Source of the DNA: Paenibacillus macerans
GTDB lineage: Bacteria; Bacillota; Bacilli; Paenibacillales; Paenibacillaceae
DNA: 64,000 nt
Direction: 5' to 3'
Assembly (NCBI RefSeq): GCF_023715465.1
Contig: NZ_JAMBOE010000005.1
Span: 248,001-312,000, forward strand
Below the pieces are notes generated by a model. The model saw only the letters and a program-made list of their open reading frames with translations. It made no database searches and had not been told where the DNA came from. The position numbers and the translations under genes are program-made. This document shows, piece after piece, positions 25,175 to 34,189 of this stretch (position 1 is the first letter of the stretch; each line of letters begins with the position of its first letter).

Positions 25175-26518
25175 TTATCCTATAATCATTTTGCCTTCCG
25201 GATGGCGGTACAATTCCTTGCCTTTCTTCGGTCCAAGCGCATAGGCGAGCGTAAGCAGCCCGAGCCTTCCGGCGAACATCGTAAAGCTGATGATGATTTT
25301 GCCGATCACCGTCAGCTTCCCGGTCAGCCCCATCGATAGACCGACGGTGCCAAACGCGGAGGTCGTCTCGAACAGAATGCTCAGGAAGCTGGCGTCCTCG
25401 GTCGTGGACAACACCATGGCCACAGCTACCACCAGGAATAAAGCGAGCATCGTAATCGTAACCGCTTTAAAAATACGTTCCTGCGCCATCCGGTACCGGA
25501 ACAGGACGAGATCCGACCGCCCGCGGATCATGGAGAACACCGCGCCGACAAGGATGGTGAACGTGGTCGTTTTAATCCCGCCGCCGGTTGAGCTGGGCGA
25601 AGCCCCGATGAACATCAGGATGATGATAAAAAATTGCGAGGCCTGCCGCAGCGCGCCGATGTCAAGCGTGTTGGCCCCCGCCGTCCGCGGCGTCACCGAC
25701 TGGAACAGCGAGGCCCAAAATTTCCCGCCCCAACCGAGCGGCGCCAGGGTACGCGAATTGGTGAATTCGAATATAAATATAACCAGAGCCCCGATCACAA
25801 TCAGCGCCGCCGTCATCGACAGCACCACCTTGGAATGCAGCGACAGCTTGCGGCGCCGCCGGAAATCGATGATGTCCGAGAGCACGATAAATCCGAGGCC
25901 TCCGGATACAATCAGAAACATCGCCACGAAGTTGACGATCGGGTCCGCCACGTACTGCGTCAAACTGCGGTATTCGCCAAACAGGTCAAAGCCGGCGTTG
26001 TTAAACATCGATACCGCGTGAAAAACGCCGAAGTACAGCGCGCGTCCGAGCGGCATGTCAAACGCCCAGCGAATGGCGAACAGCAGCGCCGCGCAGGATT
26101 CGATGACCAGCGAATACATCAGCACCTTGCGGATCAGGCGGACGATGCCTTCCATCGTGTTTTGGTTCATCGCCTCCTGCAGGATCAGCCGGTCCTTCAG
26201 CGAAATTTTCCGTTTCAACACAAGTGAAAACAGGGTGGCCATGGTCATAAAACCAAGCCCGCCGACCTGAATCAGCAGCATGATTACAACTTGACCAAAC
26301 GTGGAAAAATAGGTACCGGTGTCGCGGACAACCAGTCCCGTCACGCAAGTCGCCGAAGTAGCCGTAAACAGCGCATCGACGAACGGTAGCGTTTCCCCCG
26401 TCGTACTGGAAATCGGCAGCATCAGCAGCAGCGATCCCAGCAGAATGATGAGCGCAAATCCCAGCACCAGAATTTGCGGCGGGGAAAAGCTGATTTTTTT
26501 GAAAAGCAATTCATTCAC
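25175..26518 (-). CDS. ktrB: KtrB/KtrD-type potassium channel subunit
   Basis: A membrane protein of about 448 residues of the TrkH/KtrB/HKT family. Four repeated pore units are visible: TATSATCVTGLVV, HAVSMFNNAGFDLFG, VTPRTAGANTLD and TTSAFGTVGLSMG. It imports potassium, probably with sodium. The frame is open to an ATG at 26566, but that start lies inside the riboswitch terminator. I chose the GTG at 26518; the TTG at 26509, spaced well from GGGGTGA, is equally possible and gives MLLFKKISFSPPQILVLG. A c-di-AMP riboswitch precedes it. Confidence 0.93.
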   Translation of the reverse strand: MNELLFKKISFSPPQILVLGFALIILLGSLLLMLPISSTTGETLPFVDALFTATSATCVTGLVVRDTGTYFSTFGQVVIMLLIQVGGLGFMTMATLFSLVLKRKISLKDRLILQEAMNQNTMEGIVRLIRKVLMYSLVIESCAALLFAIRWAFDMPLGRALYFGVFHAVSMFNNAGFDLFGEYRSLTQYVADPIVNFVAMFLIVSGGLGFIVLSDIIDFRRRRKLSLHSKVVLSMTAALIVIGALVIFIFEFTNSRTLAPLGWGGKFWASLFQSVTPRTAGANTLDIGALRQASQFFIIILMFIGASPSSTGGGIKTTTFTILVGAVFSMIRGRSDLVLFRYRMAQERIFKAVTITMLALFLVVAVAMVLSTTEDASFLSILFETTSAFGTVGLSMGLTGKLTVIGKIIISFTMFAGRLGLLTLAYALGPKKGKELYRHPEGKMIIG

Positions 26519-26543
26519 CCCATTGTTGTCGTAAAAGAACAAA

Positions 26544-26570
26544 AGAAAAAAGCACTGGAAGTCCAATGCC
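26544..26570 (-). terminator. Riboswitch-linked terminator of the ktr leader
   Basis: On the minus strand GGCATTGGACTTCCAGTGC forms a hairpin (GCATTGG with CCAGTGC) followed by TTTTTTC. It sits between the c-di-AMP aptamer and the ktrB start. Confidence 0.8.
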
Positions 26571-26584
26571 TTTCGGTTTTTGGT

Positions 26585-26730
26585 TCCTGCTGCATGCGGC
26601 CTACGAGGTTAGCTGACGGATTCGGACATGCACAGTTGCCCTAATCGCCGGACTAGGCAGCCATACGCCTGCTGCCCAAATCAAGCGAAATTCACCCCAA
26701 AAAAATCGGTTCCCCCGTTTTCGAAATCGA
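26585..26730 (-). promoter_or_regulatory. c-di-AMP riboswitch (ydaO/yuaA type) of the ktr operon
   Basis: The minus strand shows ACGGGGGAACC, TGGGGTGAATTTC, AGGGCAACTGTGCATGTCC and GAATCCGTCAGCTAACCTCG. These are the conserved ydaO blocks; the variant AGGGCAACTG shows normal covariation-type drift. High c-di-AMP should terminate transcription before ktrB. The stretch 26731-27030 holds the promoter for the divergent membrane protease gene and nothing else I recognise. Confidence 0.93.
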
Positions 26731-27030
26731 AATTCGGCCCTATTTTTTTCAATTGTTTTCATTCATTTTCGTCAAATGGATTATAATCCTTATTTACTTC
26801 CACTACAAAGGCGTATTTTCATTAAAAACGGTGAAAAAGCGCGGGAAACGGGAAATCCCCGATCTTCTTCCCGTTCAATCTGAGCCATGCTAAGGCATAA
26901 CGGGAATATTGCGTCTTTTCATCATTTTTGCCTGCAACTGGCGCTGGAAATCCCACTATGTTATCTTTACTGTGATGTAGTTGCCGTAAAATCATACTCA
27001 TGCACAAAAATTTTAAAAAGGAGTTTTGTA

Positions 27031-28767
27031 ATGTTTTCACCTATGAAACCGTCCAGCCGCAGGCTGAAGACAAAAACGCTTTGGCTGATGGCCCTGATCG
27101 GCTTGGTCATCTTCTTCATCGTCCAGATCTTTCCGTCCACGGCTTCCGACACGCTGGAGATGGAACAGTCAGCTGACGTCATCACTAAAGCGCAGGCCAG
27201 AACGAAAGCAATCGGTTTTGCCCAGTCGGTGCTGAACATCGATTTGTCCGGTCACCCCGAAAATGCGCTCGTTACATATGAATCGCGCTCCGATCTGTAC
27301 GGTTATTTAACGAAGGCGGATTTGCTCCCTACGTACATGAAAACCTATGATAAACAATTTCCGTACGACGTTTTTCGCGTCCGTTTTAAAGAGCCAAATG
27401 ATGTAATGGGCGCTTTGACCGTGGACGTTCACATGACGACCGGCAAAGTCGTGAGTTTTGAGGAAATCGCTTCGTCGAGCAATGCGAACAAGCAGATGAT
27501 GCTCAACTACGGTACCGAAACCAACGATTCGATGCGCGCCTGGGAAGGCGACTTGACGCTGGAGGAAAAGGAGCGGCTCGCCGCACCGTATCTGTCGGCG
27601 TTTGGTTTTGATCCGTCCAAGCTCGCACGCGTGTCCGGCGAGGGCGATGTCGGCCTGCTCTATAACGTAAAGGGGTTTGAGCTCGGAGAATCGCGGGCAG
27701 CGATCGATATCCGCTACGAATACGGCGCCGTGTCATCGCTCGAAAGCTATTTTACGGTGCCTAAGCCGCATGCCGATTACGTCGCCGGCCAGACGCGCCT
27801 CGCCAACTGGCTTACCTTTGCCGGATACGCGCTGTTCACGTTTGTGCTCGGTATTCTGGCCATTGTGTACAGCGCGCTGACGCGGGCGCACACCTCTTTT
27901 AAACGCGGGATTCTTCTGGCCTCTGCCTACTTCGTCTTGTCCGTCATCGGTACAGTCAACATGCTGCCGGTGTTCGAAAAGGATGGGCTGGGTCCGATCG
28001 TGCTGCTGGTAGGGTTCGTGATTCAAGGGCTGGTCACCTTGATTCTTGCCGCTTCCGTATACTTCTCGCTCGTGGGTGGAGACGGACTGTGGCGGAAAAA
28101 CGGCATCAATCTGTGGGCGCGGTCCCGGGAGGAAGGTTACGGCCGCCACGTGCTGACCTCGGTGGCCGACGGCTATGCGTGGGCGTTGATTTTGCTCGGG
28201 GTGCAGTCGGTCGTCTTCTTCATCCTGGAAAGAACGATTCATACGTGGTCGACAACCGATGCGACACAATCGCCGTACAACATGGTCTACCCGATCCTGT
28301 TCCCGCTGCTCGCCTGGGTGGCCGGGATCGGCGAAGAAGCCGTCTACCGGTTGTTCGGCATTCCGATGCTGAAAAAGATGTTCCGCAGCACGTTTGTCGC
28401 CAGTTTGCTGACGACCTTGATCTGGGCTTTCGGCCATACGCTGTATCCGATCTATCCGGTCATTTCGCGGCCGATCGAACTGACCTTTATCGGGCTGCTG
28501 TTCAGCCTCATTTTCCTGCGTTACGGCTTTGCGACCGTCGTTTTCGCGCACGTGATCTTTGACAGCATCCTCATGGCTTTGAGCCTGATGTTTATGGGCG
28601 GAGCGCTGAATATCGCCGCCGGCCTGTTCTACATCGCCCTGCCGGCGATCGTTGCTTACGTGATCTACCTGTTCAACCCGCCGGGCAAAGAACGCCCAGG
28701 CTCTTCACCGCCGCAACCACAGCAGCCGCAGCCCCCGCAGCCTTCGCAGTTGTTGCAGCAGCCGTAG
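27031..28767 (+). CDS. CPBP family intramembrane metalloprotease
   Basis: A 578-residue membrane protein. An N-terminal helix is followed by a long extracytoplasmic region (about residues 35-270). Then come eight or so helices carrying the CPBP (Abi/CAAX-protease-like) motifs: EEAVYRLFGIP (the EExxxR box), FGHTLYPI and HVIFDS. Members cleave within membranes or process prenylated or leader peptides; the substrate here is unknown. The C-terminus is a Pro/Gln-rich tail (about 30 residues) encoded by CAG/CCG-rich DNA whose degenerate repeats continue past the stop. ATG start chosen for AAAAAGGAGTTTTGTA. Confidence 0.9.
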   Translation: MFSPMKPSSRRLKTKTLWLMALIGLVIFFIVQIFPSTASDTLEMEQSADVITKAQARTKAIGFAQSVLNIDLSGHPENALVTYESRSDLYGYLTKADLLPTYMKTYDKQFPYDVFRVRFKEPNDVMGALTVDVHMTTGKVVSFEEIASSSNANKQMMLNYGTETNDSMRAWEGDLTLEEKERLAAPYLSAFGFDPSKLARVSGEGDVGLLYNVKGFELGESRAAIDIRYEYGAVSSLESYFTVPKPHADYVAGQTRLANWLTFAGYALFTFVLGILAIVYSALTRAHTSFKRGILLASAYFVLSVIGTVNMLPVFEKDGLGPIVLLVGFVIQGLVTLILAASVYFSLVGGDGLWRKNGINLWARSREEGYGRHVLTSVADGYAWALILLGVQSVVFFILERTIHTWSTTDATQSPYNMVYPILFPLLAWVAGIGEEAVYRLFGIPMLKKMFRSTFVASLLTTLIWAFGHTLYPIYPVISRPIELTFIGLLFSLIFLRYGFATVVFAHVIFDSILMALSLMFMGGALNIAAGLFYIALPAIVAYVIYLFNPPGKERPGSSPPQPQQPQPPQPSQLLQQP

Positions 28768-28880
28768 CCTTCAACCTACGCAAGCCCCGCGCTGCTGCAG
28801 CAGCCGTAGCCTCCAGCCGCTGCAACCTTCGCGCTGCTGCTGCAATCGTAGCGGCTAGTGGGGAGGGGAGGCGCGGCAGC

Positions 28881-28927
28881 ACACAAAAGACCGCCGGAGC
28901 CATTCGCTTCGACGGTTTTTTTGTGTG
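28881..28927. terminator. Terminator after the CPBP protease gene
   Basis: ACACAAAAGACCGCCGGAG and CTTCGACGGTTTTTTTGTGT form a stem ending in a run of seven T. The symmetric A run would let it work on either strand. Confidence 0.75.
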
Positions 28928-28965
28928 CAAACTTGTGTTTTAAGTGCCTGCCGCTACTTCCGAAA

Positions 28966-29163
28966 AATAGCGGTAATTTTCGGCGTTATTTTCAGAAATT
29001 CCCGCTCCTACACAAAATAGCGGAACTTTTTGTCCCTATCCGCGGGTCAAGCTTGGCAAAAGCACCTTTTTGCTCTCACCTTTCCAAATTAACGGTAAAA
29101 AATTCCTCTATTCCGGCATAACTCCCTTTTTTGCCGAAAATAAGAACATTTTTTACCGTTATT
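28966..29163. repeat. Four-motif phased element, AATAGCG family (copy 1)
   Basis: Four 25-bp imperfect palindromes start at 28966, 29016, 29088 and 29139 (steps 50, 72 and 51 bp). Their form is AATAGCGG-N11-CGTTATT with variations; the third begins ATTAACGG. The element lies between convergent genes (CPBP protease and uvrC) and is homologous along its whole length to 32692-32890. Confidence 0.8.
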
Positions 29164-29264
29164 TCCGCGACCATCACATCGCCGACGGCCTCACGAAAAC
29201 GCTGGCCGCGTGCTCCCGCTCCTATCGATAATGGGAAGCCATGGCTCCCGAAACTAGCCGTAGA

Positions 29265-31628
29265 TTACAACTCCTCCGGCACTTCCTCGTCCCGCAGGGC
29301 GTTGATAATTTGGCGGGCAAGCTTGTCGCCGATCGAAAGAGGCCGGAAGTCTTCGACTGAAGCCTCTTTGATTTTTTTCAACGAGCCGAAATGCTTGAGC
29401 AGTGCCTTACGGCGCTTCTCCCCGATCCCGGGGATCGCATCGAGCCGCGAGACGACCATCGACTTGCCGCGCTGCTCGCGGTGGAATGTGATGGCGAAGC
29501 GGTGCACCTCGTCCTGGATCCGCTGCAGCAGGTAGAACTCCTGGCTGTCGCGCGGCAGATGAATCGGCTCTGGCGGGTCGAAGGCCATCAGCTGCGCCGT
29601 TTTATGCTTGGCGTCCTTAACGAGGCCGCACACCGGGATATAAAGGCCCAGCTCGTTTTCCAGTACGTCGGTCGCGGCCGATATCTGCCCCTTGCCCCCG
29701 TCGACCACGATCACGTCGGGAAGCGGCAGATTCTCTTTCAGCACCCGTTCGTATCTGCGGCGGATGACCTCGCGCATCGTTTCGTAATCGTCCGGCCCCT
29801 GTACGGTCCGCACCTTGTATTTGCGGTACTCCTTTTTGGCCGGCTTGCCGTCGATGAACACGACCATCGCCGATACCGGATTCGTCCCCTGGATGTTGGA
29901 GTTGTCGAACGCTTCGATGCGCGCTGCCTTCTCCAGGCCGATCGCTTGCGCAAGGTTTTCCGCCGCCTTCGAGGTCCGCTCCTCATCCCGTTCGATCAGG
30001 CGGAATTTCTCGTCAAGCGATACGCGCGCGTTCTCCACGGCCATCGTTATCATCTGCTTCTTCAGGCCGCGCTGCGGCACGAGCGTCTTGACGCCGAGCC
30101 ATTCCTGCAGCGCCGCCGCGCCGGAGGCCGAGTCCAGCGCCGCCGGCTGGTCCGCGGGCTGGTCTTCCGAGCCGTCCTCACCATGCAGCGTTGGTACCGG
30201 GTCAGCCTCGCCTTCCCGTTGCAAGGCTTCCCCCGTTTGGGCGCCCGGCGCCGGCAGCAGACCGTCCGCGCCTTCCGTTGCCGGAGTCAGCCCCGCCTGT
30301 GCATCCAGCACCGACATCGCACCGTCCGCGCCTTCCGTTGCCGGAGTCAGCCCCGCCTGTGCATCCAGCACCGACATCGCACCGTCCGCGCCTTCCGTTG
30401 CCGGAGCCAGCCCCGCCTGTGCATCCAGCACCGACATCGCACCGTCCGCGCCTTCCGTTGCCGGAGCCAGCCCCGCCTGTGCATCCAGCGCCGGTACCGC
30501 ACCGTTCTCGCCTTCCTGCCCAGCAGCTTGTCCAGCCACGGCCCCCGGCCCCAAGCCTGCTCCGGTTTCGCCCAGGCCCGCAGCCTCGGCCTCAACCGGC
30601 TCAGCCCCGGGCTTCGGATCACCCTCAGCCCCAGCAGTCTCGCCCTCTGCGTCCTCCTTCATCTCCGGCAACAAAATCTCCTGCGGCAAAGCCGGATTTT
30701 CACTGTAATACTGCGTGACGAACGACAGAAAATCCCCATAAGCATCGCCATAAAACGGGAACACCGACGCATGCCGCTCGATCATTTTCCCCTGCCGCAT
30801 GTACAGGATCTGCACGCACATCCAGCCTTTGTCCACGGCGAAGCCAAACACGTCGCGGTCCTTGGCGTCCTTCATCGTGATCTTCTGCTTCTCCATCAGC
30901 GCGTCGATATTGATGATCTGGTCGCGCAGCTCCTTGGCCCGCTCGAATTGCAGTTCCTCGGCCGCCTCGTGCATTTTGCGCTCCAGCTCTTTTTTGATCT
31001 CCTCATGCCCGCCGCTGAGAAACGACGTTATTTCCTGGGTCATATCATCATAGGTCGATTGCTGCACCTCCTGCACGCATGGCGCCAGGCATTGCCCCAT
31101 ATGGTAGTATAGGCACACCTCTTTGGGCATCACGTTGCACTTGCGCAGCGGATACATCCGGTCAAGCAGCTTTTTTGTTTGCTGGGCCGCATACGCATTC
31201 GGGTACGGGCCAAAATATTTCGCTTTATCTTTAAGCACCCGCCGGGTCACCTCGAGCCGGGGATGCGGTTCATTCGTAATTTTGATATAAGGGAAGGTCT
31301 TGTCATCCTTCAAAAGCACGTTAAAACGCGGATGATGCTGCTTAATCAGGTTGCACTCCAAAATGAGCGCTTCCATGTTGCTTCCGGTTACGATATATTC
31401 GAAATCGCGGATTTCCGAGACCAGCCGTTGCGTTTTGCCGTCATGACTGCCGGTAAAATAAGAACGGACCCGGTTTTTCAGCACTTTGGCTTTGCCGACA
31501 TAGATGATATTGCCGTCTTTGTTTTTCATCAAATAACAGCCCGGCAAATCCGGCAGCAACGCCAGCTTGTGACGAATCGCCTCCAAGGCCTTCTCCTGCT
31601 CCCGCATTTCGTTAACAAATGAATCCAA
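29265..31628 (-). CDS. uvrC: Excinuclease ABC subunit C with repeat-expanded linker
   Basis: A 787-residue UvrC, which makes the dual incisions in nucleotide excision repair. Domains in order are the GIY-YIG nuclease (about 15-95, [15 protein letters not shown]), a Cys-rich region ([21 protein letters not shown]), the UVR helix pair (about 205-240), the RNase H-like nuclease ([18 protein letters not shown]) and tandem HhH ([14 protein letters not shown]). The usual length is about 600; the excess is a low-complexity insert at about 325-500, before [11 protein letters not shown], containing four 20-residue repeats. TTG start chosen because GGGAGGAGG lies 9 bp upstream; upstream in-frame codons run into the trxA terminator. 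Confidence 0.93.
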   Translation of the reverse strand: MDSFVNEMREQEKALEAIRHKLALLPDLPGCYLMKNKDGNIIYVGKAKVLKNRVRSYFTGSHDGKTQRLVSEIRDFEYIVTGSNMEALILECNLIKQHHPRFNVLLKDDKTFPYIKITNEPHPRLEVTRRVLKDKAKYFGPYPNAYAAQQTKKLLDRMYPLRKCNVMPKEVCLYYHMGQCLAPCVQEVQQSTYDDMTQEITSFLSGGHEEIKKELERKMHEAAEELQFERAKELRDQIINIDALMEKQKITMKDAKDRDVFGFAVDKGWMCVQILYMRQGKMIERHASVFPFYGDAYGDFLSFVTQYYSENPALPQEILLPEMKEDAEGETAGAEGDPKPGAEPVEAEAAGLGETGAGLGPGAVAGQAAGQEGENGAVPALDAQAGLAPATEGADGAMSVLDAQAGLAPATEGADGAMSVLDAQAGLTPATEGADGAMSVLDAQAGLTPATEGADGLLPAPGAQTGEALQREGEADPVPTLHGEDGSEDQPADQPAALDSASGAAALQEWLGVKTLVPQRGLKKQMITMAVENARVSLDEKFRLIERDEERTSKAAENLAQAIGLEKAARIEAFDNSNIQGTNPVSAMVVFIDGKPAKKEYRKYKVRTVQGPDDYETMREVIRRRYERVLKENLPLPDVIVVDGGKGQISAATDVLENELGLYIPVCGLVKDAKHKTAQLMAFDPPEPIHLPRDSQEFYLLQRIQDEVHRFAITFHREQRGKSMVVSRLDAIPGIGEKRRKALLKHFGSLKKIKEASVEDFRPLSIGDKLARQIINALRDEEVPEEL
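30265..30510. repeat. 60-bp tandem repeat inside uvrC
   Basis: Four consecutive near-identical 60-bp units, with partial flanking ones, share blocks such as CCTTCCGTTGCCGGAG and GCATCCAGCACCGACATCGC. Differences are single bases (GTCAG or GCCAG). The unit is in frame and encodes a 20-residue repeat containing [18 protein letters not shown]. Copy number could change by slippage without breaking the frame. Confidence 0.95.
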
Positions 31629-31700
31629 GCCCTTCGTCCTCCTCCCGCATAAAATATAAAAAGCACCCGCACCGCCTGAAGCACGTGCACCGCTTACACA

Positions 31701-31731
31701 GAAAACGCCCCCGGACAAAACCGGAGGCGTA
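31701..31731 (-). terminator. Terminator after trxA
   Basis: The minus strand reads ACGCCTCCGGTTTTGTCCGG then GGGCGTTTTC, a GC-rich hairpin with a T run directly downstream of trxA. Confidence 0.8.
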
Positions 31732-31774
31732 ATCCAAGGCGCAAAGCAAGAAACCCTATCGCCTTATCCCTGTC

Positions 31775-32092
31775 TTATTGATGCTTAGCGATCAGGTTTT
31801 TCAGCGTGTCTTTCGAGTTCAACCCGACGATTTTGTCGACCGGTTGACCGTCTTTGAACAGGATCAGGGTAGGAATACTCATTACGCCAAAACGGGAAGC
31901 CGTTTCCGGATTGTCATCCACGTTGAGCTTGGCGATTTTCACCGCATCTCCCACTTCTGCCGACAGCTCTTCCAAAATCGGAGCGATCATTTTGCAGGGA
32001 CCGCACCAGGGAGCCCAAAAATCAACAAGAACCGGACCTTGCCCTTCAATTTCGCTATTGAAAGACTGATCGGATACATTAACAATGGCCAT
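31775..32092 (-). CDS. trxA: Thioredoxin
   Basis: A 105-residue classical thioredoxin with VDFWAPWCGPCKMIAPILEEL (the CGPC redox site), DDNPETASRFGVMSIPTL containing the conserved cis-Pro, and LILFKDGQPVDKIVG. It reduces cytoplasmic disulfides. ATG start after TATAAGGAGGAGAATATC. It is followed by its own terminator and then uvrC, the same order as in Bacillus relatives. Confidence 0.98.
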   Translation of the reverse strand: MAIVNVSDQSFNSEIEGQGPVLVDFWAPWCGPCKMIAPILEELSAEVGDAVKIAKLNVDDNPETASRFGVMSIPTLILFKDGQPVDKIVGLNSKDTLKNLIAKHQ

Positions 32093-32415
32093 GATATTCT
32101 CCTCCTTATAGGTTTGCTTGGGAGCGCGTCAATACCTGATGTCACAGCCCAGCAATTGGATTGAATGTGAGAATGATGCAGACCGCTCACCGGTAAAACG
32201 TTCCATGAAGAACATTTTCAGGGAGCCTGCCCAGATGAGCAACGGCTGCCGAACCAATTATACCACATCCCACTAAAAAAAAGAAAGTGCTCGGCCCATC
32301 CCTTCTTCTTTACAAAGTGAAAAGCGATTGGTTATACTAAGAATAACCTGAAAACGAATTGTCTATGACAAATGTAATTGACGATACGATAATTTCGCGA
32401 GGAGGCCCCATCGCT

Positions 32416-32571
32416 ATGGATGCAAACACGCATGCGAACGATCCACGGCAGCATATTAACGAAGAACCGCGCAACGACTTGTTCGATCTGATGAACGGTT
32501 TCTTCGGCATGCTGACGTTAATGATCGTGATCTTTTTCGGGATGGTTATCATTAAATTCATTGCCGGTTAA
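32416..32571 (+). CDS. Small single-pass membrane protein
   Basis: A 51-residue protein with a polar N-terminal half (MDANTHANDPRQHINEEPRN) and one C-terminal transmembrane helix (MNGFFGMLTLMIVIFFGMVI). GAGGAGG lies about 10 bp before the ATG at 32416; the frame is open further upstream but has no other ribosome binding site. A strong terminator follows. I do not recognise the family. Confidence 0.7.
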   Translation: MDANTHANDPRQHINEEPRNDLFDLMNGFFGMLTLMIVIFFGMVIIKFIAG

Positions 32572-32618
32572 TTGAAGCGCCTACATACCTCCGGCATTGG
32601 CACTCGCTACGGCATGAC

Positions 32619-32660
32619 AGCAAAAAACCGGGCTTCCTTCGGGAGGTCCGGTTTTTTGCT
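32619..32660. terminator. Strong bidirectional terminator
   Basis: AGCAAAAAACCGGGCTTCC and GGAGGTCCGGTTTTTTGCT form a long near-perfect stem with symmetric A and T runs, after the small membrane protein gene. Confidence 0.9.
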
Positions 32661-32691
32661 GATTTTCGGGAAGGGACTAGCCCCTGGCGGA

Positions 32692-32890
32692 AATAGCGGT
32701 AATTTATGTCGTTATTTCTGCGGTGCTGCCCCTCGCTTATAAAATAGCGGAACTTTTGGTCCCTATTTTCTTATTGGGCTTGAAAAAAACGCCTTTCTCC
32801 TCCCATCCGGCAACAATAGAGGAAAAAAATTTCGCTATTTTATACCAAGCCTTTGCCTTGGCGAAAATAGCGCCCTTTTTTACCGTTATT
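32692..32890. repeat. Four-motif phased element, AATAGCG family (copy 2)
   Basis: Four 25-bp motifs, all starting AATAG and ending TATT, lie at 32692, 32743, 32815 and 32866 (steps 51, 72 and 51 bp). Several have AATAGCGG at the left and CGTTATT or CGCTATT at the right, so each is an imperfect palindrome with a T- or A-rich centre. It is homologous throughout to 28966-29163 and lies between convergent genes. Confidence 0.85.
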
Positions 32891-33068
32891 TCCGCAGCCT
32901 CAGCAAACGTGGGCCGCGCGCCCACGGCGGCGGCACGTCAAGTGCACTTGACGGATGAAAGCCCCCAGTCGTTTTATGGCGCGTGCGGCGCTTAGCCGCA
33001 GATATCCGGTCCGGGGGCCGACTAGGCTGCTTTCATGGATACGGCCAGGATGCGGACAGGATGCGGCC

Positions 33069-33160
33069 GTTCACCCCACGTTCTGCCACAAGCAGCAGAC
33101 GTTCACCTCATGTTCTGCCACAAGCAGCAGACGTTCACCCCACGTTCGGCTCCAAGCCAC
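33069..33160. repeat. 32-bp tandem repeat, about 2.8 copies
   Basis: Units starting GTTCACCCCACGTTCTGCCA and continuing CAAGCAGCAGAC lie at 33069, 33101 and 33133, the last one partial and diverged. They sit between the AATAGCG element and the end of dnaI. No coding role is apparent. Confidence 0.8.
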
Positions 33161-33195
33161 GGCCGTTTAATGCGCGGCCCCTGCCAAGCTTCCCG

Positions 33196-34149
33196 TCAAG
33201 ACCGCCCGCGCTTATTCGTCCCGCGAACCTGGACGGTCTCCACAAACGGGGCGATCCGGTCCATCAGCCGCTGGCCTTTATGAGCCTCTTCCCCGTCCTT
33301 GCTCGTGAAGCTCAAATGCTTCTCCAGCGCGTTCAGCGAATAATTCGACGTGTAAAAGGTAGGTTTGCGGTTCATCCGGTAGTTCAAAATCGAACCCAAG
33401 ACATGGTCGCGCACCCAAGGGTTCAAATTTTCCGCCCCGATATCATCAAAAATGAGAAGGTCCACCTGCTTCATCATCTCCACCGTGTCGCGCAGCTTGT
33501 CGCTGTCCTGCAGCATCGACTTCAGCTCTTCCACAAATTCGGGCATGTAAACGATCGCCCCGGAATGCCCCTCTTTAGCGAGCTCATGCAGAAGGTAGCA
33601 CATCAGGAACGTTTTGCCCGTGCCAAAATGCCCTTCAAGGTACAGCCCACTTGGCTTCAAGCCTTGTTCCTTGACCTCGTTGATGTATCGGAACACCTGG
33701 GCTACAGCAGGCGCCCGCGTGCTGTCCTTCGACATAATCTCCACTTCGCTGTAGCCTTCCTCCAGCGCCCGTTCATCCACATAAAAGCTGTGAATCCGTT
33801 TCTTCACGGATACTTCCCGCTCATACTGCAACTGCTTGCTGCAGGGAACCTGCAGATCCATCAGCTCCGGCTTGCCGCCCAATTGCTCCACCGTCAGCTT
33901 CGTATAATGCCCGGCAAAATCGTTCGGGCAGTTCTCGAGCCCGGGGCAGTTTTCGCAGTGCCGGCGGTCGTTCACATACTGATATAGCTTGGCCATGCCG
34001 CGCATCAGCTGCTCCTGTTCAAGCTCCGGATGGCTGCTGCGCAGCTCCCAGACCAGCGGATCGTTCATGAGTCTCGCAGCCAGCTCCTCCGAACGCTGCC
34101 TTAGCTGCGAGCTTTTCATTTGCGACAGCAGTTCCCCAAGTGTTTCCAT
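33196..34149 (-). CDS. dnaI: Primosomal protein DnaI (helicase loader)
   Basis: A 317-residue DnaI. The N-terminal domain carries the zinc-binding cluster HCENCPGLENCPNDFAGHY. The C-terminal AAA+ ATPase has the Walker A EGHFGTGKTFLM, the Walker B LLIFDDIGAEN and sensor 1 TFYTSNYS. DnaI loads the replicative helicase with DnaB and DnaD. The ATG at 34149 is preceded by GGGGAAGGTGAA at good spacing; the in-frame ATG nine codons earlier has no such site. It lies directly downstream of dnaB. Confidence 0.95.
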   Translation of the reverse strand: METLGELLSQMKSSQLRQRSEELAARLMNDPLVWELRSSHPELEQEQLMRGMAKLYQYVNDRRHCENCPGLENCPNDFAGHYTKLTVEQLGGKPELMDLQVPCSKQLQYEREVSVKKRIHSFYVDERALEEGYSEVEIMSKDSTRAPAVAQVFRYINEVKEQGLKPSGLYLEGHFGTGKTFLMCYLLHELAKEGHSGAIVYMPEFVEELKSMLQDSDKLRDTVEMMKQVDLLIFDDIGAENLNPWVRDHVLGSILNYRMNRKPTFYTSNYSLNALEKHLSFTSKDGEEAHKGQRLMDRIAPFVETVQVRGTNKRGRS

Positions 34150-34189
34150 GCCGCATTCACCTTCCCCGGCCCCCATGGCCCGTTATCAT

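Noticed and set aside
29391..31112. Long plus-strand frame opposite uvrC
   Set aside because: Open only because of the codon bias of uvrC and its 60-bp repeats; the translation is low-complexity Arg/Pro/His and has no start signal.
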